Assembly (NCBI GenBank): GCA_030432155.1
Contig: JAUIHQ010000004.1
Coordinates: 1 to 49,737, forward strand
Source of the DNA: a bacterium
GTDB taxonomy: Bacteria; Verrucomicrobiota; Kiritimatiellia; CAIVKH01
Direction of reading: 5' to 3'
Length of the DNA stretch: 49,737 nucleotides
In this document: positions 17,101 to 24,595 of the stretch, one piece after another
Numbering within the stretch: the stretch's first letter is position 1
Layout: every line of letters begins with the position of its first letter
Notes under the pieces: generated by a model
What the model was told of the DNA's origin: nothing
The model's input: the letters and a program-made list of their open reading frames with translations, nothing else
Databases searched by the model: none
Translations under genes and position numbers: made by a program

Positions 17101-18561
17101 GACTACCGGCTCGACCGGACCTCGCCCGGCATCGATCAGGGCGTCATGATCACCGGCATCGACAACGACCTGGACGGGCGGCCCCGGGCCATTGATGGTG
17201 AAAGCGACGGTATACGCCGGCCGGACATGGGCGCTTTTGAGTCGGACCAGATTCTATATGTTTCCGCGACCGCGACCAACCCCGTACCCCCGTACCGCAA
17301 CCCGGATGAGGCCGTCTCCAGCATTCAGCTCGCCGTCAACTACGCGGCGAACGGCCAGGTTGTTCTGGTAAACGATGGGACCTATCCCCTTACCTCCGCC
17401 CTGTCGATCTTCAAGGGTATCACGATCGAAAGCCGCAACGGTCCATCCGCGACCCGTCTGGACGGGCAGCACTCAACCCGCTGCGTCTTGATGGGGCACC
17501 CGGCGGCGAAACTCGAAGGATTCACCATCCGCAACGGGTACGCCGATGCCGGAGCCGGTGTCTACCTGCAGGGCGCGGGAACCATTTCCCGCTGCATCAT
17601 CACCGGGTGCGAGGCGTATGGGGATGAAGGCGAAGCCTTCGACCGGTCGACGATTTTCCCGGTTTACTATTGCGGCTTCGCGGAAGATCGACGGGTCCAT
17701 GAAGGTGGCGGCGGGATCGCAATGGTGGATGGCGGAAACCTCGAACATTCCATCCTGTGGAGTAATTCCGCGGCGTATGGCGGTGGTGCGGCAGCCATCG
17801 GCGGCGGTACACTCACCCATGTCACGATGAGCGAAAACAGCGCCCAGAAGGGCGGAGGCCTGTATGCCTCCGGCATGGGACCTGTCTACGGATCCGTCAT
17901 CTTCGGCAATCATGCCGGCACGGCTTCCAACCTGTATGTCACCGGCTCGGTTTCCGGCATCACCTTCAGCCTGATTGCACCCTCTCCCGGCGGCGAGGGC
18001 AACATCCATGACGACCCGCTGTTCAACAACCCGGCCGGCGGCGATCTCTCGCCCGGTGCGGGATCACCCTTGATCGATGCAGCATCCGCCACGGGGCTGC
18101 CCGGCCGAGACCTTTACAAAACGTATCGCCCGCTCGATGGCAATCACGACGGTAACGCGCAGCCGGACATCGGGGCCATCGAGATCGGTCATCCCGATGT
18201 CGACCTTGATAGCGACGGTCTCTCCGACCAGCAGGAGGTCGGTATTGGAAGCGATCCGTCCGATCGCGACACCGACCGCGACGGCCAACAGGATGGCGAT
18301 GAATGGATTGCCGGGACATCCCTCACCGATGCCCGGTCGTTCTTTGCCCTGAATGCACCCTCCCTCCAGTCCGATGCGATTGAGCTCGTCTGGGATGTTT
18401 CCAGCGGCCGCGTGTATACGCTTCAAGCGGCCGTGGACCCGCTCGGCATCTTCACGAACATTGCCAACCTGCCTCCGACAACCCAGTCGACCATCTCCGT
18501 TACGATCACCGCCGGGCCTTCGCGCCGGGCCTTCCGCCTGCTCACCGGCCAGGCTCCCTGA
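14182..18561 (+). CDS. Large secreted right-handed beta-helix protein with three anchor-Q-like modules and a calcium-binding-type stalk
   Basis: This 1459-residue exported protein starts at an ATG that opens a signal peptide (LTALSLFVSPFTHGA). It consists of three successive parallel beta-helix modules. Module 1 spans about residues 25-590 (YVAATNGSDAASG, pectate-lyase-like Asn/Gly coils). Module 2 spans about 591-1020, with many repeats of the GGGI-x(n)-NxA type. Module 3 runs from about 1024 to 1333. Each module closes with the same signature: AAIDMGAFEY, RRPDMGAFES and AQPDIGAIEI, the choice-of-anchor-Q style end. A DxDxDG-type stalk follows (DVDLDSDGLSDQQE, DRDTDRDGQQDGDEW, from about 1339). 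The final beta domain (IELVWDVSSGRVYTLQAAVD to the end) is of a kind common in Verrucomicrobiota/Kiritimatiellota secreted proteins. Glycan binding or cleavage is likely, but no catalytic residues can be named. Confidence 0.82.
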   Translation: MRFTTIILTALSLFVSPFTHGAEYVAATNGSDAASGLSPTSAWRTLNVAINRLQPGDVLNIREGIYREQILVTNAGGTAENPIIIQGWSNETPVIRGSVVVTGWQPHTSSIWVYSNWPHNSQQVFEDGSILEQRGWPSAFLSATACSCADWLYIPNGFSCGDIVPGQGIDVGNPLTNMPAGSFYYDLAASNLYIRLSDSGTPVGREIEVSTKRGIFEDKSSGGYIHLRGLIFEHTSTIDTSYAGYPGVVIGVHGVMEYCTVQWCDGSGVVPRNNARILRSNISNNGVQGITGNNVTNMLVSGCVITNNNYRYFNYAYSAAIKMIPGCGGIVESNYVANNWGSAIWFDTCAAGHKITIRNNRVENNLTFPNRPGDTFPYSIAAIFVEISRNADIYGNLLVSNAINGILLSGSSDCRVFNNTITGTRSSPGSHRGLSALAMQQASPYIQITSNQLFNNLLIDNKTDFDVSVIRNDGYLVTDNRLDYNLAHRTTGAGIYCPTCTVTFAGGGGLVTSDPSVWTLATGYESNGLFTDPSLNTSYEPTFGSAVIDRGALPPILYPDRRNHPRLVDGDDSGGAAIDMGAFEYTGSASRVRFVDAQSPSPAPPYESPATAAQHPDDIQPYRSAGDTIVIAPGTYLMTQSLVLAAGEALLGNRENPPVLDGQGSVRVLDLQDPGAMADGFHLIHGHADEGGGIRMQGGLVQNMTVRDNQASIGGGIRVYNGTVRHSLVVSNQASLHGGGIAAEGASSLSFIQATGNHATQQGGGLYLSESARGISIHMEGNEASLGGGAYLSGGARVDDAVLTGNAAQRGGGLASASTSTSSRLTMSGNHADHGGGIYAASPGVHLAMLRLSGNQAVTNGGGIHAADGGRFDNTLVYGNSAGEQGGGLFTAGSDLRHLTVTDNTAGLHGGGIASPGTGDLINSILSSNHAPDTPDAAFDGAWHVQHSRIEGIPLYGAGNIHEPIVFRNAGANDYRLDRTSPGIDQGVMITGIDNDLDGRPRAIDGESDGIRRPDMGAFESDQILYVSATATNPVPPYRNPDEAVSSIQLAVNYAANGQVVLVNDGTYPLTSALSIFKGITIESRNGPSATRLDGQHSTRCVLMGHPAAKLEGFTIRNGYADAGAGVYLQGAGTISRCIITGCEAYGDEGEAFDRSTIFPVYYCGFAEDRRVHEGGGGIAMVDGGNLEHSILWSNSAAYGGGAAAIGGGTLTHVTMSENSAQKGGGLYASGMGPVYGSVIFGNHAGTASNLYVTGSVSGITFSLIAPSPGGEGNIHDDPLFNNPAGGDLSPGAGSPLIDAASATGLPGRDLYKTYRPLDGNHDGNAQPDIGAIEIGHPDVDLDSDGLSDQQEVGIGSDPSDRDTDRDGQQDGDEWIAGTSLTDARSFFALNAPSLQSDAIELVWDVSSGRVYTLQAAVDPLGIFTNIANLPPTTQSTISVTITAGPSRRAFRLLTGQAP

Positions 18562-18566
18562 CCCAC

Positions 18567-20024
18567 ATGTCAAATTCCATTCACCGGTTATGGCTGCGGG
18601 CCTGGAACAGCCCCACGATCACGACATGGGGGAGCTTCATTGCCCAGTCCCTCAGCCTGGTCCTGGTCCTCCCGCTTCTGCTGACCCGCTTCAGCGAGGC
18701 GGAGATTGCGCTCTACTACATTCTGGCCACGATCTGGAGCCTTCTCATGGTTCCTGATTTCGGATTTGCCCCGACCTTTATCCGGGTTCTTTCCTATGCC
18801 AAGGGCGGCAAGGTTCTGCCTCCCGGACCGGATGATCAGGATAACGCCCCCGGCTCCGGACAGCTCAACCGGGAATCGGCAGCGGCGGTGGTTTCAACCA
18901 TGGTCGCGCTCTACCTGGCGATCGGGATGGTTCTCTTTGTTCTGCTTGCAATCTGCGGCCCTTTCTTCCTTCGCAATCCAACCACCGAAGCATTGCCGAG
19001 CCGGGATGTTTGGATCTGCTGGTCGGCCGTGGTCATCAACGGGACGCTGATGTTTTACGGCCAGATCTTTTCCAACTATCTGCAGGGAATGAACCGGGTG
19101 GCCCTGTACCGGCGTTGGGACGCCATCTTTGCCGTGGGCACCGTGCTGGTAAACTTCGGCATCCTGCTGGCGGGACTGGGCATCGTGGAGCTGGTGGTCT
19201 GGGTCTATACCAGCGGCGGACTGATCACCCTTCTCCGGAATCGCTATCTATCGCTTCGCATCGAGGAAGGCTTGTGGAAACAGCTCCCGCGACCGCGATT
19301 CGACCGGGCCATGTTGCGATACGTATGGCCGGCTTCGTGGCGAAGCGGCCTGGGGGTGTTCATGGGGAACGGAACGCTCCAGGGAAGCTCTCTTGTGTAT
19401 GCGAAATTCGGGCCGCCCGGAGACGTTGCCACGTACCTGTTTTCGCTCCGGATTCTCATGGTCATTCACCAATTTTCGCGGGCTCCGTTTTATTCCCGGA
19501 TACCCCAGCTCGCGGCAGCCTATGCCGCAGGGGCAAGGGATGAGCTTCTGCGGGGGATCCGCCGAGGGATGATGATCTCCTACTGGACCTATGTTCCGCC
19601 TGTCATCCTGGCCGGCCTGACCGCTCCTGTCATCCTTGGGTGGATGGGCAGCCGAACTGAATTCGCATCGCCCTCTCTATGGGCCCTGATGGGCGGAGCA
19701 TTTCTGATCGATCGATTCAGCGCCATGCATATCCAGGTCTACAGCCTGTCCAACCGCATCCTCTGGCATATCGTGAACGGGGTTACCGGGATTCTGTTTG
19801 TTGCGGCGGCGGTCATCCTGTTTCCATCGATCGGGATCTATGCCCTGCCCGCCGGGTACCTGGCCGCGACGGCCCTCTTTTATGCATGGTATGCGCCGCT
19901 TCATTCCTGCCGCATGCTGAACCGCCCCTTCATCACATTTGAGTCCCGGCTCTTTTTTCCTCCCCTTATGCTGATGACGCTCTATATGATCTTTGCCTTT
20001 TGGATGGATTTCTTTCATGGCTGA
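18567..20024 (+). CDS. Wzx-like polysaccharide flippase (MATE/MOP superfamily)
   Basis: This integral membrane protein (485 aa) has about 12 to 14 hydrophobic helices, for example FIAQSLSLVLVLPLLLTRF near the start and LMTLYMIFAFWMDFF at the end. The family moves undecaprenyl-linked glycan units from the inner to the outer face of the cytoplasmic membrane. Sequence and helix spacing match polysaccharide biosynthesis/flippase proteins, including the N-terminal YYILATIWSLL and PDFGFAPTFIRV region. The gene starts 5 bases after the beta-helix gene and overlaps the methyltransferase start by 8 bases, so it belongs to one tight operon. The substrate glycan is unknown. Confidence 0.85.
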   Translation: MSNSIHRLWLRAWNSPTITTWGSFIAQSLSLVLVLPLLLTRFSEAEIALYYILATIWSLLMVPDFGFAPTFIRVLSYAKGGKVLPPGPDDQDNAPGSGQLNRESAAAVVSTMVALYLAIGMVLFVLLAICGPFFLRNPTTEALPSRDVWICWSAVVINGTLMFYGQIFSNYLQGMNRVALYRRWDAIFAVGTVLVNFGILLAGLGIVELVVWVYTSGGLITLLRNRYLSLRIEEGLWKQLPRPRFDRAMLRYVWPASWRSGLGVFMGNGTLQGSSLVYAKFGPPGDVATYLFSLRILMVIHQFSRAPFYSRIPQLAAAYAAGARDELLRGIRRGMMISYWTYVPPVILAGLTAPVILGWMGSRTEFASPSLWALMGGAFLIDRFSAMHIQVYSLSNRILWHIVNGVTGILFVAAAVILFPSIGIYALPAGYLAATALFYAWYAPLHSCRMLNRPFITFESRLFFPPLMLMTLYMIFAFWMDFFHG

Positions 20025-20634
20025 ACGCGCACATCCAGATGACCCCGGATTCCGGAGGTCCGGAACCTTCGCCCTTCGAAAAGGCATTGTTCCCTGGTGG
20101 TTCCGCAACCTGTACCGGGCGGAGTTTTTTCACCGGTACCGGTGGGCTTCGCGCCGGGCCGCCGGACGGAGCGTCCTTGATGTCCCCTGCGGAATGGGCT
20201 GGGGTACCTCGCTGATTGCAGGGGCAACGGAGCGGGTCGGGCTCGATATTTCTGAAGAGGCGATCGAAGAGGCGCAGCAGCGCTATGGATCGCTGGCAAC
20301 CTTCTGCGTCGGCAGCATGACCGACCTGCCGTTCGAGGATCAGCGCTTCGACCTCGTTCTCTGCCTCGAGGGAATCGAGCACATTCCCCGCGAGGATGGC
20401 CCGGTATTCATCCGCGAAGCCTGGCGCTGCCTGACCCCCGGCGGGATTCTGCTGATTTCCTCTCCCCACCGCAAAGACGGGAAACACAGCGGCAATCCGT
20501 TCCACACGTATGAATACCCCCCCGCAGAATTGAGGGATCTCGTCGAGCCGGCATTCACGGTCGTGGACAGCCATGAGCGGCGGCTGCGGGATATCCGGAT
20601 CCATTATATCGAAGCACGGAAGCATGAGTCATGA
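20017..20634 (+). CDS. SAM-dependent methyltransferase (class I)
   Basis: This 205-residue cytoplasmic methyltransferase has motif I VLDVPCGMGWGTSL, the acidic ribose-binding strand RVGLDISEEAIEEAQ, LPFEDQRFDLVLC and LTPGGILLISSPH. Such enzymes in glycan clusters often methylate sugars or cap chains; the substrate here is unknown. The ATG at 20017 is chosen because it overlaps the flippase stop; an earlier ATG at 19993 would add eight hydrophobic residues from the flippase tail. The gene overlaps the next one by four bases (ATGA at 20631). Confidence 0.85.
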   Translation: MAERAHPDDPGFRRSGTFALRKGIVPWWFRNLYRAEFFHRYRWASRRAAGRSVLDVPCGMGWGTSLIAGATERVGLDISEEAIEEAQQRYGSLATFCVGSMTDLPFEDQRFDLVLCLEGIEHIPREDGPVFIREAWRCLTPGGILLISSPHRKDGKHSGNPFHTYEYPPAELRDLVEPAFTVVDSHERRLRDIRIHYIEARKHES

Positions 20635-21824
20635 CGCAGCTTGACCTGGCACCCCGCATCGACCGGCTCTTCGACTGGATTAACGGCCTGCGAATCCCCG
20701 GACCCACAGGCCCGTTTCGCTTTTCGGCCTCCTCCCGACATCCCACGGCCTATGCGTCCTGTTTTGCCCTGCTTGCCCACGAGCTTGCCGGACGCCTCCC
20801 CGAGCCCGACAGCCGGGAAGCCGCCGACTGGTGTTCTTATCTTCAGCAGCTCCAGGATCCGGCCACCGGTCTGTTTATCGATCCCCTGATGAAGCCGGGT
20901 GATTTTCCCGAGCACGGCCACAACTGGGATTATGTTTCATGGCAGCTTACATTCTTCTGCGCGGCCGCCCTCGACACCCTCGGCCGACGGCCCAGGCATT
21001 CCTTTGCATTCCTTGATGCCTTTCTGAAAAAGCATCGTGTTGATGCGTGGCTGAGCGGCCTGAACTGGCGAAACCCCTGGCTGATCAGCAACCCCGTGAT
21101 GTTTCTGCTCGGGTTTTTGCTGATGCGGGCATCTTGGAGCAGCGGCGGAAACGACGAGGTTACCGCTCATCACATACTTGACTGGCTCGATGAGCACCAG
21201 AATCCGGACACCGGGTATTGGGATCTCGGGCAGGGTGCGGACGATCTCACCGCGATGGCAGGAGCCTTCCACTTCTATTTCTTTTACCTTTATCTCGGCC
21301 GGCCCATTCATCATCTCGAGTCCATTGTCGATCACACGCTCGCCCTTCAACATCCCGACGGCCTGTACCATCCCGGCGGAGGGGGCGGGTCCTGTCATGA
21401 CCTCGACGCCATCGATATCCTCGTCAAATGCCGCGGCCTGACCCGGTACCGCGCCGAGGATATGGCCGCCTCGCTGGACCGGAGCCTTCAGGCACTTGCC
21501 GCCAACCAGCGGGATAGCGGAGCGTTCTGCGAGGCGGTGAGGCCCTTGCCGCGCAAGACCATCAAGCGCCGGGTGGCGGAAACGCTGTTTCTCGACCGCT
21601 TACTGGGACGGCCCTGGCCGGGAAAGCAAACCAGCCACGCGGGATGGAATCAGATGATATACAACTACGACGAGGGAGATATGTGGTCGGCCTGGTTCCG
21701 CCTCCTGGCCATCGCCCTCATTGCGGCCGATGACCCTGCACGGGTTACCGGTGCACCGGCCTGGACCTTCCGGAAAACACCGACCCTCGGGTGGCACATG
21801 CACGACCCGGACCCTACCGCATGA
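20631..21824 (+). CDS. Unrecognised protein with alpha/alpha-toroid-like (prenyltransferase/squalene-cyclase-type) repeats
   Basis: I do not recognise a named family. The 397-residue product has no signal peptide. It is rich in helices separated by repeated Gly-aromatic turns: TGLFIDPL, TGYWDLGQGADDLTAMAG, DGLYHPGGGGGSCHDLDA, SGAFCEAVRP and NYDEGDMWSAWFR, spaced about 45-90 residues apart. This is the pattern of alpha/alpha-barrel proteins such as terpenoid cyclases, prenyltransferase beta subunits and some glycan-active enzymes. Acidic clusters (GADDLTA, CHDLDAID, DEGDMW) and histidines could line a central cavity. It is coupled by ATGA overlaps to the methyltransferase upstream and the GT2 gene downstream, so it must act in the same pathway. 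A lipid-carrier, cyclase or glycan-modifying role is inference. Confidence 0.6.
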   Translation: MTQLDLAPRIDRLFDWINGLRIPGPTGPFRFSASSRHPTAYASCFALLAHELAGRLPEPDSREAADWCSYLQQLQDPATGLFIDPLMKPGDFPEHGHNWDYVSWQLTFFCAAALDTLGRRPRHSFAFLDAFLKKHRVDAWLSGLNWRNPWLISNPVMFLLGFLLMRASWSSGGNDEVTAHHILDWLDEHQNPDTGYWDLGQGADDLTAMAGAFHFYFFYLYLGRPIHHLESIVDHTLALQHPDGLYHPGGGGGSCHDLDAIDILVKCRGLTRYRAEDMAASLDRSLQALAANQRDSGAFCEAVRPLPRKTIKRRVAETLFLDRLLGRPWPGKQTSHAGWNQMIYNYDEGDMWSAWFRLLAIALIAADDPARVTGAPAWTFRKTPTLGWHMHDPDPTA

Positions 21825-22831
21825 CCTCTCCCGCCATCAGCGTATTGCTGGCTGTTTACAATGATGCGGATTGTCTCACCCCCTGCATCACCAGCATGCT
21901 TAACCAGACCTTCAGAGATTTTGAGCTGATCATCGTTGATGACGGATCAACCGATGCCACCCGCGATCGCCTGCGGGAGTTTGACGATCCCCGCATCCGC
22001 ATTGTCGAGCATGACCACAACCAGGGCCTGACCCGTGCGCTTGCCACCGGCATGCAGCATTGCCGGGGCGACCTGGTTGCCCGCATCGATGCCGACGAAA
22101 CGGCCGATCCCTCCAGGCTGGAACGGCAAGAAGCCGTGTTTGCCGTTGATGAGCGCGTGGGTTTGTGCGGAAGCGCGGCCCTGCTGGTGGATGCTGAAGG
22201 GCGTACAATCCGCCGGGTCCGCCTGCCGCTGCACGACGAGACAATCCGCTGGCGCTCCCTCTTTCTGAATCCTTTCTTCGGTACGGCCATGATGTTCCGG
22301 CGATCCGTGTATCAACGCCTTGAAACCGGTTATGACCCGGCATACCGCACCGCCCAGGACTATGACCTGTTTTCCCGCATGCTTCCCTTCTGCCGGGCGG
22401 TCAACCTTTCGGACATTCTGGTACACTCAAAGGTTCGGGACGGGATCACGGTGCGGCGGCGGGATGAACAGCTCGCCAACCACATGCGCATCGTGCAAAG
22501 GAACCTTCATGCATTGATGCCCGACGTGCCGGTTGATCCCGACCAGGCCCGCATGATGTTCGAGCTCCTCACCGCCCCTGCGGGACGGAGCGTGAAACAC
22601 CGGAACACCGGACCCTGCATCCGTCTTTACCACCGAATCCTGGAAACATACCTGGGCGTGGATGCCGGACCGGCTCCACGCGTCCACCGGGTCGCCACGG
22701 CCGATCTTGCCCACATGATCATGCGTCCGGGCCCGCATGTCAGGGATGCATCTCTTTGGCGGATGCTGTTTCGCCTCGATCCCGCATGGCCGGTACGATG
22801 GCTGCTTCGGGAGACGGGATTCGACAATTGA
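21821..22831 (+). CDS. Family 2 glycosyltransferase
   Basis: This inverting GT-A transferase (336 aa) begins ISVLLAVYNDADCLTPCITS, then FELIIVDDGSTDATRDRLRE, with the metal-binding acidic motif DLVARIDADETADP (the DAD triad). A later acceptor-side motif reads AQDYDLFSRML. It should add a sugar to a lipid-linked acceptor on the cytoplasmic face. The start at 21821 overlaps the upstream stop as ATGA; a longer reading to 21791 lies in the preceding gene's tail. The C-terminal third (from about residue 240) is helical and less conserved. It is followed after 41 bases by the O-antigen ligase-like gene. Confidence 0.9.
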   Translation: MTSPAISVLLAVYNDADCLTPCITSMLNQTFRDFELIIVDDGSTDATRDRLREFDDPRIRIVEHDHNQGLTRALATGMQHCRGDLVARIDADETADPSRLERQEAVFAVDERVGLCGSAALLVDAEGRTIRRVRLPLHDETIRWRSLFLNPFFGTAMMFRRSVYQRLETGYDPAYRTAQDYDLFSRMLPFCRAVNLSDILVHSKVRDGITVRRRDEQLANHMRIVQRNLHALMPDVPVDPDQARMMFELLTAPAGRSVKHRNTGPCIRLYHRILETYLGVDAGPAPRVHRVATADLAHMIMRPGPHVRDASLWRMLFRLDPAWPVRWLLRETGFDN

Positions 22832-22872
22832 CTTGTTCCCTTATCTGACTTGCATCAGCATATTCCACTCTC

Positions 22873-24429
22873 ATGCAACAACCCAAGCCAGCCTCACTCC
22901 AACATGCGATATCCCAGCGGATTCTGATCCAGCTCGGCTTGATTGTCGGCATCCTGCTGATGAGCATGTTCGCGTTTTCCCGCGGGCGGCCGATCTACTT
23001 CGTCGGCATCGTCGCCCTGCCGGTCATGGTGTATTTCATCAATCACCCGCCGGTGCTTTTCGCCTCGGTCATTGCCCTGTTCAACAGCATGCTTACCTTT
23101 CCGGGTATTCCCCAGGGATTGAATGCCTACCATGTGGCCGCCGCCGGTATGATCGGGCTGATTGTCGCATCCCTGATCATCACCAAGAAAACCTATCGGG
23201 GCCCCCGTTATCTTTCCGACAAGTTCCTGCTGTTCTTCACCCTGATCATCCTCATGGTGATGACCGTGCACGGCTCGGGATTGCGGGCGCTCGGGAGCAG
23301 CATGTGGGGCGGCATGGCCTACATCCAGTTGTTTATCGGAATGGGGTATCTCATCGCCAGCCGCTACATCGTCCTGACCGAGAAGCAATGGAAATACACC
23401 GTGGCCGCTCTCGTGCTTCTCACCGCGGTCCCGGCGGTTGCCCAGGTGGTTTTCGTCCTCAGCGGAGGAGCGATTTACCAGCACTACATGTTCGTAAAGG
23501 CGGAAATCGGGGCCCTTGCGTATTCCCTGTATACGCACGAAGCGGCCCAGGGCGTTCCCCGGTACCAGATGCTTGGCAACCTCGCGCTGGCTGTTTTCTC
23601 GCTGGCCATGGTCTTCATGCCCCTCCGGAAATCGGGCATGGTCTTCTTCGTGCTTACCATGATCGGGGTGTTCGTGCTGGCGGGGTACGCCGGATACCGG
23701 AACGTGCTGTTCCGGATCGTGCTGACCCTGATTCTCTTTTTTCTGCTGATTGAACCTCGTAAACGCCCGATACGCGTCGCCATCATGATCGGCCTGGGCT
23801 TCGTCGGCTGGCTTTCACTGATCCCCGTCTCAGGGAGCCTCCCCCTTCCGTTTCAACGCATGATTTCGTGGATACCCGGCATGTCGATTTCCCCGGTGAT
23901 CCTCTATGACACCGCCTTTTCCAATGAGTGGAGGTTCCAGATCTGGGATATGGTCCTGCACGACCTTCCGCAATATCTCTGGGTCGGCCGCGGGTTCGTC
24001 ATGCCGGCCTCGCTTGCAACCCTGACCAGCGAAACCATGGGCGACAGCGTCCTGATGGCCTATCTGTATCACAACTATCACAGCGGCCCCCTGAGCCTGC
24101 TGATGGATCTCGGCATTCTCGGATTCATCGGCTATACCGGTTTCCTGATTTTCGCCATTCTTGAAATGTATCGAGCCTTTCGAAGGCTTGCCCCGGGTAC
24201 ATTCCTTCACCGCGCGTTTGCCTTCTTCTTTGCCCATTTTGTCGTGTTTGTACTCATGTTCTATTTTGTATTCGGGGATGTGAAATCCAGCTCGATGCAT
24301 TTCTTCATCTACCTGTCGATTCTTCGCGGAATCATCCTGACCTCCCGGCAGCAAAAAGCCGGGCAGTCGGTCTCTGAATCATCACCGGACCGGACACCGG
24401 GCGCCTTGCCCCATCCGATCCGGGCCTGA
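22873..24429 (+). CDS. O-antigen ligase/polymerase-like membrane protein
   Basis: This polytopic protein (518 aa) has about 11-13 hydrophobic helices and the signature region of the O-antigen ligase (Wzy/WaaL-like) family near the C terminus: LWVGRGFVMP, then YHNYHSGPLSLLMDLGILGF. In such proteins the preceding periplasmic loop (here around RMISWIPGMSISPVILYDTAF to HDLPQYLW) carries basic and His residues that act on the undecaprenyl-linked glycan. It probably polymerises or ligates the repeat unit after the flippase at 18567 has moved it across. Polymerase and ligase cannot be told apart from sequence alone. It is the last gene before an intergenic region with inverted heptamer repeats. Confidence 0.85.
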   Translation: MQQPKPASLQHAISQRILIQLGLIVGILLMSMFAFSRGRPIYFVGIVALPVMVYFINHPPVLFASVIALFNSMLTFPGIPQGLNAYHVAAAGMIGLIVASLIITKKTYRGPRYLSDKFLLFFTLIILMVMTVHGSGLRALGSSMWGGMAYIQLFIGMGYLIASRYIVLTEKQWKYTVAALVLLTAVPAVAQVVFVLSGGAIYQHYMFVKAEIGALAYSLYTHEAAQGVPRYQMLGNLALAVFSLAMVFMPLRKSGMVFFVLTMIGVFVLAGYAGYRNVLFRIVLTLILFFLLIEPRKRPIRVAIMIGLGFVGWLSLIPVSGSLPLPFQRMISWIPGMSISPVILYDTAFSNEWRFQIWDMVLHDLPQYLWVGRGFVMPASLATLTSETMGDSVLMAYLYHNYHSGPLSLLMDLGILGFIGYTGFLIFAILEMYRAFRRLAPGTFLHRAFAFFFAHFVVFVLMFYFVFGDVKSSSMHFFIYLSILRGIILTSRQQKAGQSVSESSPDRTPGALPHPIRA

Positions 24430-24476
24430 ATAATACCAATCGCAGATACTTACAGGTATAAATGCGCCAGACGATT

Positions 24477-24538
24477 TGGTTTCAGGTTTCAGTGTTCGGG
24501 TGTCAGGAGGGCCTGAAACCTGACACCCGAAACCTATT
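24477..24538. repeat. Inverted pair of heptamer-based repeats
   Basis: Two arms of 7-base units of the GGTTTCA/GGTGTCA/GGTTTCG type lie in opposite orientations around AGGG: GGTTTCAGG and TTCGGGTGTCAGG on the left, and their reverse complements on the right. The units match the tandem array at 48931-48986. The flanks also carry two AATAATACC copies (near 24429 and 24551). No gene is present in 24430-24595. Confidence 0.7.
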
Positions 24539-24575
24539 GAGGAAGGCTGGAATAATACCGATACGTTCTTCCGAC

Positions 24576-24584
24576 TGGTATAAG
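24576..24584 (+). promoter_or_regulatory. Candidate extended -10 promoter of the GT4 gene
   Basis: TG at 24576-24577, one base, then TATAAG at 24579-24584, 11 bases before the ATG, with no clear -35 and no ribosome site. The predicted leader is about five bases. It suggests that the GT4 gene has its own promoter after the repeat region. Confidence 0.35.
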
Positions 24585-24595
24585 ACACGCCCACT

